Below are positions 35,548 to 45,305 of a stretch of DNA of 64,000 bases, piece by piece. The notes beneath the pieces were generated by a model, which made no database searches, had not been told where the DNA came from, and saw nothing but the letters and a program-made list of their open reading frames with translations. The translations under genes were made by a program, and so were the position numbers. Source of the stretch: Marisediminicola antarctica (GTDB lineage Bacteria; Actinomycetota; Actinomycetes; Actinomycetales; Microbacteriaceae); the NCBI RefSeq assembly GCF_009930795.1, contig NZ_CP017146.1, forward strand, positions 2,232,001 to 2,296,000, read 5' to 3'. The stretch's first letter is position 1. Every line of letters starts with the position of its first letter.

Positions 35548-36423
35548 ATGACCGACCCTCCCGTCCAGCAGGAAGTACTCATCATCACCGGAATGTCGGG
35601 GGCGGGCAGGTCGACGGTCGGCAACGCGCTCGAAGACCTCGGCTGGTACGTCGTCGACAATCTCCCACCGCAGATGCTGCGCCCGCTCGTCGAGCTCGTC
35701 GAACGGGCCGGATCGAACCTGCCCAAGATCGCCGCGGTCGTCGACGTGCGCGGCGGCGCGCTGTTTCGCGACCTCGCCGAGATCATCCGCTCCCTGCGCA
35801 ACGGCACTCAGCTCCGCGTGCTCTTCCTGGAGGCGACGGATGCTGCCCTCGTGCGCCGATTCGAGCAGGTACGGCGCCCGCATCCGCTTCAGGAAGACGG
35901 CACTATCCTCGACGGGATCACCGCGGAGCGCGAGAAGATGCTCGACCTTCGCGAAGCCAGCGACCTCATCATCGACACCTCCGACCTCAACATCCACCAG
36001 CTCTCGACCAAGATCGTCGAGGCCTTCACCGGGGGCGACACACCCGGGCTGCAGGTGACGCTTCTGAGTTTCGGGTTTAAGTACGGACTCCCGACCGACG
36101 CCGACCTCGTCGCCGACATGCGCTTCCTGCCCAATCCGTTCTGGATCCCGGAGCTGCGTTCGTTCACCGGCCTCGACCGCCAGGTGAGCGACTACGTGCT
36201 CGCGCAAGAAGGCGCGAGCCAGTTCGTGACAGACTATGCCGCGGCCATTACTCCGGTGCTCGCCGGCTATCAGCGCGAGAACAAGAGACACGCTACGATC
36301 GCCATTGGATGCACCGGGGGGAAGCACCGGTCGGTTGCCGTCGCGGAAGAATTCGCCACGCGACTTCGAGACCTTCCCGGTGTGGCCGTGAGCGTCAAGC
36401 ACCGCGACCTCGGTCGCGAGTGA
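35548..36423 (+). CDS. rapZ: RapZ/YvcJ family nucleotide-binding protein
   Basis: A 291-aa member of the RapZ family (RNase adapter in E. coli, binding GlmZ/GlmY RNAs; role in actinobacteria not established). The N-terminal nucleotide site is GMSGAGRST with Arg21 in place of the usual Walker A lysine, a variation known in actinobacterial members. The C-terminal domain has [24 protein letters not shown] and [17 protein letters not shown]. The open frame extends into uvrC's 3' end, but the ATG at 35548 ([18 protein letters not shown]) fits the family. whiA follows 64 nt later with no yvcK gene between them. Confidence 0.94.
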   Translation: MTDPPVQQEVLIITGMSGAGRSTVGNALEDLGWYVVDNLPPQMLRPLVELVERAGSNLPKIAAVVDVRGGALFRDLAEIIRSLRNGTQLRVLFLEATDAALVRRFEQVRRPHPLQEDGTILDGITAEREKMLDLREASDLIIDTSDLNIHQLSTKIVEAFTGGDTPGLQVTLLSFGFKYGLPTDADLVADMRFLPNPFWIPELRSFTGLDRQVSDYVLAQEGASQFVTDYAAAITPVLAGYQRENKRHATIAIGCTGGKHRSVAVAEEFATRLRDLPGVAVSVKHRDLGRE

Positions 36424-36487
36424 ATCTCACCCGGATATCCGGGTCGCCGGCGTACGGCCGACACGAACAGCAAAGGATTTTCCCACC

Positions 36488-37468
36488 GTGGCACTAACCG
36501 CCGACGTCAAAGACGAACTGGCCCGCATCGAGGTCGCCAAGACGACCATTCGCGCCGCCGAACTCGCCACCATCCTGCGCTTCTCCGGCGGGCTGCACCT
36601 GATCTCGGGCCGGATCGCGGTCGAATCGGAGCTCGACACCGCCCAGCTCGCCAAGCGGGTGCGCAAGGACCTTGCCGAGCTGTACGGCGTGCGCAGCGAG
36701 ATCTCCGTGATGTCCGCCTCAGGCCTGCGCCGCACGAGCCACTACCTCGTGCGTGTGCTCGACGGCGGGGAGACCCTCGCGCGGCAGACGGGGCTCCTCG
36801 ACGCGCGGCGCCGCCCCATCAGAGGCCTCCCCAACCGGCTCACGACCGGAAGCCGCGAGGAGATCGCCGCCGTGTGGCGCGGCGCGTTCCTCGCCCACGG
36901 CTCGCTCACCGACCCGGGACGCTCCGCGGCGCTCGAGATCACCTGCCCCGGCAACGAATCCGCCCTCGCCCTCGTTGGCGCCGCCGGCCGACTCAAGGTG
37001 CAGGCGAAGGCCCGCGAAGTGCGCGGCGTGCACCGCGTCGTCATCCGCGACGCCGATGCGATCAGCGCCATGCTCGTCCACATGGGCGCGCACGCCACCG
37101 TGCTGCACTGGGAGGAGCTGCGGCAGCGCCGGGAGGTGCGCGCGACCGCCAACCGGCTGGTCAACTTCGACGACGCAAACCTGCGCCGCTCCGCGCAGGC
37201 CGCTGTCGCCGCCTGCGCCCGGGTCGAACGGGCCCTGGAGATTCTCGACGGCAACGTGCCGGACCACCTGAAGTACGCGGGGGAGCTGCGCCTGAACTTC
37301 CGCGACTCCAGCCTTGACGAGCTCGGACACCACGCGGACCCACCGATGACGAAGGATGCCGTCGCGGGACGCATCCGCCGGCTCCTCGCGATGGCCGACA
37401 AGCGCGCCGTCGACCTCGGAATTCCGGGCACCGACGCAAACCTGCCGCCCGACTACGACGACGAGTGA
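36488..37468 (+). CDS. whiA: DNA-binding protein WhiA
   Basis: Transcriptional regulator, needed for sporulation septation in Streptomyces and for cell division or growth in other Gram-positives. The 326-aa protein begins with [16 protein letters not shown], has a degenerate LAGLIDADG-endonuclease fold (about 20-215, including [21 protein letters not shown]) and a C-terminal helix-turn-helix DNA-binding domain (about 235-310, ending [16 protein letters not shown]). In a non-sporulating organism its role is probably in division. It follows rapZ directly. Confidence 0.97.
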   Translation: MALTADVKDELARIEVAKTTIRAAELATILRFSGGLHLISGRIAVESELDTAQLAKRVRKDLAELYGVRSEISVMSASGLRRTSHYLVRVLDGGETLARQTGLLDARRRPIRGLPNRLTTGSREEIAAVWRGAFLAHGSLTDPGRSAALEITCPGNESALALVGAAGRLKVQAKAREVRGVHRVVIRDADAISAMLVHMGAHATVLHWEELRQRREVRATANRLVNFDDANLRRSAQAAVAACARVERALEILDGNVPDHLKYAGELRLNFRDSSLDELGHHADPPMTKDAVAGRIRRLLAMADKRAVDLGIPGTDANLPPDYDDE

Positions 37469-37481
37469 CGCGCACGATAAC

Positions 37482-37487
37482 TAGACT
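37482..37487 (+). promoter_or_regulatory. Candidate -10 of sodA
   Basis: TAGACT at 37482-37487, 13 nt after the whiA stop, gives a leader of about 57 nt before the ATG at 37551. The -35 region is not convincing. Confidence 0.45.
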
Positions 37488-37511
37488 GGATTGGTCACCC
37501 GGGTCACGCGG

Positions 37512-37526
37512 TTCCCGCACCGGGAA
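37512..37526 (+). other. Hairpin in the sodA leader
   Basis: TTCCCG and CGGGAA pair perfectly across the 3-nt loop CAC, followed by AAAATTG and the Shine-Dalgarno CTAGGAGA. Could stabilise the mRNA or modulate ribosome access; function unknown. Confidence 0.35.
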
Positions 37527-37550
37527 AAATTGAAGCTAGGAGACAAACGA

Positions 37551-38177
37551 ATGGCTGATTACACACTTCCCGAACTGCCGTACGACTACGCCGCACTCGA
37601 GCCGAGCATCAGTGGCACGATCATGGAGCTCCACCACGGCAAGCACCACCAGGCCTATGTGACCGGGGCGAACGCCGCGCTGGCCCAGCTGGCCGAGGCG
37701 CGCGACAGCGGCAATCTCGCCAACGTGAACAAGCTCGAGAAGGACCTCGCGTTCAACCTTGGCGGGCACGTCAACCACTCCGTGTTCTGGACCAACCTCT
37801 CACCCGATGGCGGCGACAAGCCCACCGGCGAGCTCGCGTCGGCACTCGACGACAACTTCGGCTCCTTCGACAAGTTCACGGCGCACTTCACGGCCGCCGC
37901 ACTCGGCGTGCAGGGGTCCGGCTGGGCCGCGCTCGTCTGGGATTCCATCGGCGAGCGTCTCATCATCCAGCAGTTCTTCGACCAGCAGAGCAATTTCGCG
38001 GCCGGCACGGTCCCCGTGCTCCTGCTCGACGTCTGGGAGCACGCGTACTACCTCGATTACCGCAACGTGCGCGCGGACTACGTGAAGGCATTCTGGAACA
38101 TCGCGAACTGGGCGAACGTGCAGAAGCGCTTCGAAACGGCCCGCGAGAAGACGAACGGCCTGCTGCTACTGTCGTAG
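37551..38177 (+). CDS. sodA: superoxide dismutase, Fe/Mn family
   Basis: Dismutes superoxide to oxygen and hydrogen peroxide in the cytosol. The 208-aa protein begins [18 protein letters not shown]; metal ligands are visible as a His in [12 protein letters not shown], a His in [10 protein letters not shown], and Asp and His in [13 protein letters not shown]. The [12 protein letters not shown] context and DQQSN are closer to Mn-type enzymes, but metal choice is not certain. ATG at 37551 has AGGAGA about 8 nt upstream. No signal peptide. Between whiA and gap, probably monocistronic. Confidence 0.96.
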   Translation: MADYTLPELPYDYAALEPSISGTIMELHHGKHHQAYVTGANAALAQLAEARDSGNLANVNKLEKDLAFNLGGHVNHSVFWTNLSPDGGDKPTGELASALDDNFGSFDKFTAHFTAAALGVQGSGWAALVWDSIGERLIIQQFFDQQSNFAAGTVPVLLLDVWEHAYYLDYRNVRADYVKAFWNIANWANVQKRFETAREKTNGLLLLS

Positions 38178-38183
38178 CGGTGA

Positions 38184-39293
<1,110 letters not shown>

Positions 39294-39311
39294 CAACGCG
39301 AGGGCAGAGGA

Positions 39312-40529
39312 ATGACGCTCCGCACGATCGATTCCCTCGGACCGCTGGCAGGCAGGAAGGTCATCGTCCGCTGCGATCTGAACGTTCCGTTGAAGGACGG
39401 ACGGATCACGGACGACGGACGGATCCGTGCTTCCCTGCCTACCCTGGGTGCGCTCGTGGGCGCCGGGGCGCGAGTCATTGTGATCTCGCACCTCGGCCGG
39501 CCCGACGGCACTCCCGACCCGAAGTACAGCCTCGCCCCGGTCGCCCAGCGACTGGGCGAGCTGCTCGGGCAGAGCGTCGCCTTCGCGGAGGACACCGTCG
39601 GAAGCTCAGCTGCCGAAGTGGCCGCCGGGCTCGCCGACGGCCAGGTCGCGCTGCTCGAGAACCTGAGGTTCGACGCGCGCGAGACTTCGAAGTCCGACGC
39701 CGACCGCCGCGAGTTCGCGGCTCAGCTCGCCGCACTCGGCGACGCGTTCGTGTCCGACGGTTTCGGCGTCGTGCACCGCAAGCAGGCGAGCGTCTACGAG
39801 CTCGCCGAGCTGCTTCCCAGCTCGGCAGGCGCGCTCATCGCGACCGAACTCGCGGTGCTTTACAAGCTCACCGCCACGCCGACCCGGCCCTACACGGTCG
39901 TTCTCGGCGGCTCAAAGGTCTCCGACAAGCTCGGAGTCATCGCGCACCTCCTTCCCCGCGTCGACTCGCTGCTCATTGGCGGCGGCATGCTCTTCACCTT
40001 CCTCGCGGCCCTCGGCCACAAGGTCGGAGAGAGCCTGCTCGAGGAGGACCAGCTCGACGTCGTGCGCGGCTACCTCGACGAGGCCGAGCGCCTCGGCGTC
40101 GAGATCGTGCTGCCCACCGACATCGTCGTGGCCTCGAGATTCGGACCGGATGCCGAGCACATCGTCGCGCCGGCGGACGGCATCGAGAACACGCCCTTCG
40201 GCGCATCCGGACTCGGACTCGACATCGGTCCCGACACTGCTGCGCGATTCGCCGAGGTCATCCGTGCCTCGAAGACGGTCTTCTGGAATGGCCCGATGGG
40301 CGTGTTCGAGCTCGCGCCGTTCGCGGCGGGCACGAAAACCGTCGCCGAGGCCCTCACAGAGATCGACGGACTCTCCGTCGTAGGCGGGGGCGACTCGGCT
40401 GCGGCGGTGCGCGTGCTCGGCTTCACGGACGAACAATTTGGACACATTTCAACGGGTGGTGGCGCGAGCCTCGAGTTCCTCGAGGGCAAGCGTCTCCCAG
40501 GACTGGAGATTCTCGGATGGCAAGCATGA
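39312..40529 (+). CDS. pgk: phosphoglycerate kinase
   Basis: Transfers phosphate from 1,3-bisphosphoglycerate to ADP. The 405-aa protein shows VIVRCDLNVPLKDGRITDDGRI near the N-terminus, VILENLRF-like LLENLRFDARE, the hinge and C-terminal nucleotide-binding segments VVLGGSKVSDKLGV, FWNGPMGVFE and GGGDSAAAVR. The 3' end overlaps the tpiA start. Complete, typical length. Confidence 0.98.
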   Translation: MTLRTIDSLGPLAGRKVIVRCDLNVPLKDGRITDDGRIRASLPTLGALVGAGARVIVISHLGRPDGTPDPKYSLAPVAQRLGELLGQSVAFAEDTVGSSAAEVAAGLADGQVALLENLRFDARETSKSDADRREFAAQLAALGDAFVSDGFGVVHRKQASVYELAELLPSSAGALIATELAVLYKLTATPTRPYTVVLGGSKVSDKLGVIAHLLPRVDSLLIGGGMLFTFLAALGHKVGESLLEEDQLDVVRGYLDEAERLGVEIVLPTDIVVASRFGPDAEHIVAPADGIENTPFGASGLGLDIGPDTAARFAEVIRASKTVFWNGPMGVFELAPFAAGTKTVAEALTEIDGLSVVGGGDSAAAVRVLGFTDEQFGHISTGGGASLEFLEGKRLPGLEILGWQA

Positions 40530-41317
40530 CCACGAACGGGCGCGTCCCGCTGATCGCGGGCAACTGGAAGCTCAACCTCGACCACCTGCAGTCGATCGCT
40601 TTCGTGCAAAAGCTCGCCTGGAGCCTGAAAGACGCGAGGCTCGACTTCAACGACGTCGAGGTCGCGGTGTTCCCGCCCTACACCGACCTCCGCTCGGTGC
40701 AGACTCTCATCTCGGCCGACAAGCTCTCCCTCAAATTCGGCGCGCAGGACCTGTCCGAGCACGATTCCGGCGCCTACACTGGCGAGATCTCTGGGCAATT
40801 CCTCCGGGCCCTCGACTGCAGCTACGTCATCATCGGGCACTCCGAGCGACGCACCCTGCACAACGAGACCGACGCCGTCGTCGCGGCGAAGACCGCCGCG
40901 GCCCTGCGCCACGGACTCGTTCCCGTCATCTGCGTCGGCGAGACCGCCGAGGACCTCGAGACCCACGGCCCGAGCGCGGTGCCCGTGTCTCAGCTGAAGG
41001 TCGCTCTCGCGACGGTGCCGCAGGGCGCCGACATCGTCGTCGCCTACGAGCCCGTCTGGGCCATCGGATCAGGCCAGGCCGCGACGCCCGAGCAGGCCGA
41101 GCAGGTGTGCGCCGCGTTGCGTGCCGTCGTCGCCGAGAAAATCGGACAGGATGCCGCCGACAAGACCCGCGTCCTCTACGGCGGCTCTGTCAAGTCGGGC
41201 AACATCGCGGGATTCATGCGCCAGCCCAATGTCGATGGAGCCCTCGTCGGCGGCGCTAGCCTCGACATCACTGAGTTCTCTAATATTGCTCGCTTTCAGA
41301 AGCATGTCGGCGTCTGA
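40517..41317 (+). CDS. tpiA: triosephosphate isomerase
   Basis: Interconverts dihydroxyacetone phosphate and glyceraldehyde 3-phosphate. From the ATG at 40517 it has 266 aa, with GGAG 8 nt upstream; a second ATG at 40526 forms an ATGA overlap with the pgk stop and would give 263 aa. Catalytic residues (long form): Lys18 in AGNWKLN, His108 in IIGHSERR and Glu178 in VAYEPVWAIGSG (Ser where most enzymes have Thr in the loop-6 hinge IGTG). LYGGSVKSGNIAGF binds phosphate. The 3' end carries the secG -10 region. Confidence 0.97.
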   Translation: MASMTTNGRVPLIAGNWKLNLDHLQSIAFVQKLAWSLKDARLDFNDVEVAVFPPYTDLRSVQTLISADKLSLKFGAQDLSEHDSGAYTGEISGQFLRALDCSYVIIGHSERRTLHNETDAVVAAKTAAALRHGLVPVICVGETAEDLETHGPSAVPVSQLKVALATVPQGADIVVAYEPVWAIGSGQAATPEQAEQVCAALRAVVAEKIGQDAADKTRVLYGGSVKSGNIAGFMRQPNVDGALVGGASLDITEFSNIARFQKHVGV

Positions 41318-41325
41318 CCAGCGGT

Positions 41326-41331
41326 TATACT
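41326..41331 (+). promoter_or_regulatory. Candidate -10 of secG-rbpA
   Basis: TATACT at 41326-41331, 8 nt after the tpiA stop, fits the -10 consensus; the leader to the GTG at 41369 would be about 30 nt with GAAAGG as Shine-Dalgarno. The -35 is not clear. Confidence 0.5.
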
Positions 41332-41368
41332 GAACAACGGCTCATCGCCGCATTGAAAGGCTTTTTTC

Positions 41369-41617
41369 GTGGAAATTCTCCAGGTCATCCTGCAGGTCCT
41401 GCTCGGCATTACGAGCCTCCTGTTGACCTTGCTCATCCTCCTGCACCGCGGACGTGGTGGCGGGCTGTCCGATATGTTCGGCGGTGGAGTGACCTCGAAT
41501 CTCGGCGCATCCGGCGTCGCGGAGCGTAACCTGAATCGAATAACGGTGTTCCTGGGGCTTCTCTGGATCACCTGCATCATCGTTCTCGGTTTGATCACCA
41601 AGTTCAGCGGAAGTTAG
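41369..41617 (+). CDS. secG: protein-export membrane protein SecG
   Basis: Auxiliary subunit of the SecYEG translocon. The 82-aa protein has two hydrophobic segments (about 3-24, LQVILQVLLGITSLLLTLLI, and 57-78, VFLGLLWITCIIVLGLI) separated by the conserved glycine-rich cytoplasmic loop RGRGGGLSDMFGGG. GTG start preceded by GAAAGG. tpiA-secG is a common order in bacteria. rbpA follows 8 nt later. Confidence 0.96.
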   Translation: MEILQVILQVLLGITSLLLTLLILLHRGRGGGLSDMFGGGVTSNLGASGVAERNLNRITVFLGLLWITCIIVLGLITKFSGS

Positions 41618-41625
41618 GACACACC

Positions 41626-41991
41626 ATGGCATCAGGTGGAAGTGCAATTCGCGGCTCGCGCGTCGGCTCCGGCCCGATGGGCGAGCAGGATCGCGGGTAC
41701 CAGACGGAGCGGATCGCCGTCTCCTACTGGGACGCGCTCGGCAACCAGACCGTCCGCTACTTCGCGGCGAGCCTTCCGGATGCCGAAATCCCCGAGTTGA
41801 TCGACTCTCCCCAGTCCGGCCTGCCCGCCGGCCGCGACAAGGAGGCCCCGCCGAGCCTTGTCAAGCTCGAGCCCTACAAGACCCACCTCGCGTACGTCAA
41901 GGAACGACGCACCGAGGAAGAGGCGGCCGAGCTCCTCAATGAGGCACTCGAGCAGCTCCGCGCCCGCCGCGGACGCGTCGCCTCCAACTAG
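41626..41991 (+). CDS. rbpA: RNA polymerase-binding protein RbpA
   Basis: Actinobacteria-specific transcription factor that binds the primary sigma factor and the polymerase beta' subunit and stabilises the open promoter complex. The 121-aa protein has an N-terminal tail containing GSGPMGEQDRGY, a core domain (about 28-75, beginning ERIAVSYWDALGNQTVRYFA), a basic linker and the C-terminal sigma-interacting helices (KTHLAYVKERRTEEEAAELL). It lacks the zinc-binding cysteines of some homologues. Its stop is 1 bp from the convergent pgl stop. Confidence 0.96.
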   Translation: MASGGSAIRGSRVGSGPMGEQDRGYQTERIAVSYWDALGNQTVRYFAASLPDAEIPELIDSPQSGLPAGRDKEAPPSLVKLEPYKTHLAYVKERRTEEEAAELLNEALEQLRARRGRVASN

Positions 41992-41992
41992 G

Positions 41993-42763
41993 CTAATACT
42001 CCCGGCTGATCAGCTCCGCTGGCACCTCGGCGGCAGCGGCGCTGTCGACGAAGAACACGGTTCGGCGACGTCCTCTCACGCCCGCGGCGGGAACCTCGAA
42101 CGGTGCCGCACCTGCGAGGGCGAGCCCGAGCGCCGATGCCTTGTCCACGCCCGAGAGCGCGAGCCAGATCCGGTCTGAACCGTTGATCGCCGCGAAGGTC
42201 AGGCTCAGCCGCTCCGGCGGGGGCTTGGGCGCGTTGCGCACCGCGATGACTGAGCGGTCGGTGACCCTGGCCCCGACCGACTCCGGGAAGATCGACGCAA
42301 TATGCCCGTCCGGCCCGATGCCGAGGAAGGTGATGTCGAACACCGGCACATTCGCGCCGTCCGAGGCCGAGGCCTTCAGCGTGGCGGCGTGGGCGTCAGC
42401 CGCAGTCTCGAGATCCGCGGTTTCGCCGGGAGCCGGGAACGGGTGGATGTGCGCGGGCGCGAGCGCCACGTGGTCCAGCAGCGCCTCGCGCGCATGCCGC
42501 TCGTTGCGGTCGGCATGGTCGTGCGCCACCCAGCGCTCGTCACCCCACCAGATGTGCACGCGCGCCCAGTCGACCTGATCGCGGGCATCCGACTCGTTGA
42601 TCGCCGTGAGGATGCCGGTGCCAGCGCCTCCGCCGGTCAGCACGATGTGCACCTCTGGCTTCTCCTCGAGCAGGTCGATCATCTTTGTGATGAACCGTGC
42701 GGCGACGGCACCCACGAGAGCGGGCAGGTCGTGGTGGACGAGCACCCGGCGTTCACTGGTCAT
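41993..42763 (-). CDS. pgl: 6-phosphogluconolactonase
   Basis: Hydrolyses 6-phosphogluconolactone after G6PDH in the oxidative pentose phosphate pathway. The 256-aa protein starts at the minus-strand ATG at 42763, overlapping the opcA stop as ATGA; open frame further upstream is not part of it. Family motifs: IVLTGGGAGTGIL, WARVHIWWGDERWV, and FLGIGPDGHIASIFP. DevB/SOL type. Last gene of the tkt-tal-pgi-zwf-opcA-pgl operon. Confidence 0.94.
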   Translation of the reverse strand: MTSERRVLVHHDLPALVGAVAARFITKMIDLLEEKPEVHIVLTGGGAGTGILTAINESDARDQVDWARVHIWWGDERWVAHDHADRNERHAREALLDHVALAPAHIHPFPAPGETADLETAADAHAATLKASASDGANVPVFDITFLGIGPDGHIASIFPESVGARVTDRSVIAVRNAPKPPPERLSLTFAAINGSDRIWLALSGVDKASALGLALAGAAPFEVPAAGVRGRRRTVFFVDSAAAAEVPAELISREY

Positions 42764-43728
42764 GTGGATCGCGCCTCCGAGTTGGCCCGCCCGTCGACGG
42801 ATTCGAGCAACCCTCTCGTTATTACTTCGCCGTACAGGTCGTCCGGGCCGAGGCGACGAAGCTCCTCCGCGAGGCACTCGCGCATGCTGCGACGGGGCAG
42901 TGAGATGTCGTGCACCGGCTGATTCGGCTGCACGAGGGTGACGATGTTCACATGCGAGCGGGACAGGTCGATCGTTCCGGAGGAGCGATCGAGCTTGACA
43001 CCGTGGATGCCGCTGGATCCGGGAATGGACGGCGTGACCTCGTGCAGCACCGGGAGCTCGAGCTGCAGCTCCAGCCAGGCGGCGATGAGCGTCGTCGACG
43101 GCGAGTCCGCCGCACCGTGCACCTCCGCCGCGATGATCGGCTCGTACGGCGGTTGGTCGAGCACCGCAGCCAGCTGCGCGCGCCACAGGGTGAGTCTCGT
43201 CCAGGCAAAGTCGGTGTCTCCGGGCGAGTAGGTGCGGGCGAGGTGCTCGAGGAAGCCGCGCGGGTCGCTCTGCGCCGCGGCATCCGTGATCCGACGTTGG
43301 GCGATGCGCCCCAGCGCTGAGGTGGAGGCGACCTCGGGCGCTTCACCCGGCCACCACGCGACGACGGGGGCGTCGGGCAGCAGAAGCCCCGTGACGAGGC
43401 CTTCCTCGTCCTGGGCCATGTCGCCATAGGCCTTGAGCACAATGACCTCGCTCGCGCCGGCATCGCCGCCGACCCGGATCTGCGCGTCGAGGCGCGTCGC
43501 ATCCTTCGCCGGGGAGTCGGCTGCCGCGGTGGAAATCACGATGACGCGCATCGGATGCTCCCGCGACGCGTCGTTCGCGGCCTCGATCGCCTCCTCCTCG
43601 TGGCCGAGGGAGGTGGAGATGACGAGGGTCAGTACGCGCCCGAGGGCGACGGCGCCGCCTTCCTCGCGGATCTTCACGAGCGTCTTCGAGACGCGGCTCG
43701 TGGTGGTGTCGGGCAGGTCGACGATCAT
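42760..43728 (-). CDS. opcA: glucose-6-phosphate dehydrogenase assembly protein OpcA
   Basis: Promotes assembly or activity of G6PDH; also reported as a redox-responsive regulator in cyanobacteria. The 322-aa actinobacterial form starts MIVDLPDTTTSRVSKTLVKIREEGGAVALGRVLTLV. DAPVVAWWPGEAP and the middle ISTAAADSPAKDATRLDAQI are typical. Its ATG overlaps the zwf stop by 4 nt (ATGA) and its stop overlaps the pgl start, so zwf-opcA-pgl are translationally coupled. Confidence 0.95.
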   Translation of the reverse strand: MIVDLPDTTTSRVSKTLVKIREEGGAVALGRVLTLVISTSLGHEEEAIEAANDASREHPMRVIVISTAAADSPAKDATRLDAQIRVGGDAGASEVIVLKAYGDMAQDEEGLVTGLLLPDAPVVAWWPGEAPEVASTSALGRIAQRRITDAAAQSDPRGFLEHLARTYSPGDTDFAWTRLTLWRAQLAAVLDQPPYEPIIAAEVHGAADSPSTTLIAAWLELQLELPVLHEVTPSIPGSSGIHGVKLDRSSGTIDLSRSHVNIVTLVQPNQPVHDISLPRRSMRECLAEELRRLGPDDLYGEVITRGLLESVDGRANSEARST

Positions 43729-45266
43729 GGGCGTCTCCAGGTTCGGCCGTCTCTCGTGAGGAGGTCATCGGCGGATGTGGGGCCCCAGGTTCCGGGCCGG
43801 TACTGCTCTGGCTTGCCCTGCGTCGCCCAGAATTGCTCGATCGGGTCGAGGATCTTCCAACTCAGCTCCACTTCTTGGTGGCGCGGGAACAGGGGCGGGT
43901 CGCCGAGCAGCACGTCGAGGATGAGACGCTCGTAAGCTTCGGGGCTCGCCTCCGTGAAGGCGTGGCCGTAGCCGAAGTCCATCGTGACGTCGCGCACCTG
44001 CATGACCGCTCCCGGGACCTTCGAGCCGAATCGGATCGTGACGCCCTCGTCGGGCTGCACACGGATCACGAGGGCGTTCTGGCCGAGCGCCGAGGTCTGG
44101 CTCTCCGCGAACAGCTGCTGCGGCGCGCGCTTGAACACGACGGCGATTTCGGTCACCCTCCTGCCCAGCCGCTTGCCAGCCCTCAGGTAGAACGGCACAC
44201 CGGCCCAGCGCCTCGTCCCGATGTCGAGCCGCATCGCCGCGAAGGTCTCGGTCGTCGACTCGGGGTTCATACCCTCCTCGTCGAGGAAGCCAAGCACCTT
44301 CTCTCCGCCCTGCCAGCCGCCGGAGTACTGGCCGCGCGCGGTGCCCGTGGCCAGATCCTTGGGCAGTCGCACGGCCGACAGCACCTTCTCCTTCTCCGCG
44401 CGCAGGTCGGCAGCGTCGAACGAGATCGGCTCCTCCATGGCGGTGAGGGCGAGCAGCTGCAGCAGGTGGTTCTGGATGACGTCGCGGGCGGCACCGATGC
44501 CGTCGTAGTAGCCAGCTCGTCCGCCGACCCCGATATCCTCGGCCATGGTGATCTGCACGTGGTCGACGTGGTTCGCATTCCAGATCGGTTCGTAGAGCTG
44601 GTTCGCGAAGCGCAGAGCGAGGATGTTCTGCACCGTCTCCTTACCCAGGTAGTGATCGATGCGGAACACCGAGTCGGGTGGGAAGACCGACTCGACGACC
44701 TCGTTGAGCTCGCGCGCGGTCTTCAGGTCGCTGCCAAACGGCTTCTCGATGACGACGCGCCGCCACTGGCCGTCTTTCTGCTCCGCGAGACCGGAACGGC
44801 GGAGCTGCTCGGTGACCTCGGGGAACGACTTCGGCGGGATCGACAGGTAGAAAGCGTGGTTGCCCATCGTTCCCCGATGCACGTCGAGCTCTTCGACGGT
44901 GTCCTTGAGCCTGGCGAAGGCCGCGTCATCGTCGAACTCGCCCTGCACGAAGCGGATGCCCTGCGCGAGCTGCTTCCACACGTCGTCGTCAAACGGTGTG
45001 CGGGCATACTGCTTGACCGCATCGTGGACGACCTTCTCGAAGTCCTGTGTTTCCCAGTCGCGCCGCGCGAACCCGACGAGGGCGAAGCCCGGCGGCAGCA
45101 GGCCGCGGTTGGCGAGGTCGTAGACCGCGGGCATGAGCTTCTTGCGTGACAGGTCTCCCGTCACACCGAAGATGATGAGCCCACTCGGCCCGGCGATGCG
45201 GCTGAGTCGGCGATCGGTGGCCAATCGCAGCGGATTGAACTCCGGGGTGATCTCCACCGGGGGCAT
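43725..45266 (-). CDS. zwf: glucose-6-phosphate 1-dehydrogenase
   Basis: Oxidises glucose 6-phosphate, producing NADPH. 513 aa. The coenzyme-binding fingerprint GVTGDLSRKK is at residues 34-43 and the catalytic RIDHYLGKE has Asp204 and His205; EKPFGSDL is also present. Good Shine-Dalgarno AAGGAG upstream of the ATG. Lies 40 nt after pgi on the minus strand; opcA overlaps its stop. Confidence 0.97.
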   Translation of the reverse strand: MPPVEITPEFNPLRLATDRRLSRIAGPSGLIIFGVTGDLSRKKLMPAVYDLANRGLLPPGFALVGFARRDWETQDFEKVVHDAVKQYARTPFDDDVWKQLAQGIRFVQGEFDDDAAFARLKDTVEELDVHRGTMGNHAFYLSIPPKSFPEVTEQLRRSGLAEQKDGQWRRVVIEKPFGSDLKTARELNEVVESVFPPDSVFRIDHYLGKETVQNILALRFANQLYEPIWNANHVDHVQITMAEDIGVGGRAGYYDGIGAARDVIQNHLLQLLALTAMEEPISFDAADLRAEKEKVLSAVRLPKDLATGTARGQYSGGWQGGEKVLGFLDEEGMNPESTTETFAAMRLDIGTRRWAGVPFYLRAGKRLGRRVTEIAVVFKRAPQQLFAESQTSALGQNALVIRVQPDEGVTIRFGSKVPGAVMQVRDVTMDFGYGHAFTEASPEAYERLILDVLLGDPPLFPRHQEVELSWKILDPIEQFWATQGKPEQYRPGTWGPTSADDLLTRDGRTWRRP

Positions 45267-45305
45267 GCGGCTCCTTGTTTTCTGGTCTTCTGTCGTGTGT
45301 TCGCG

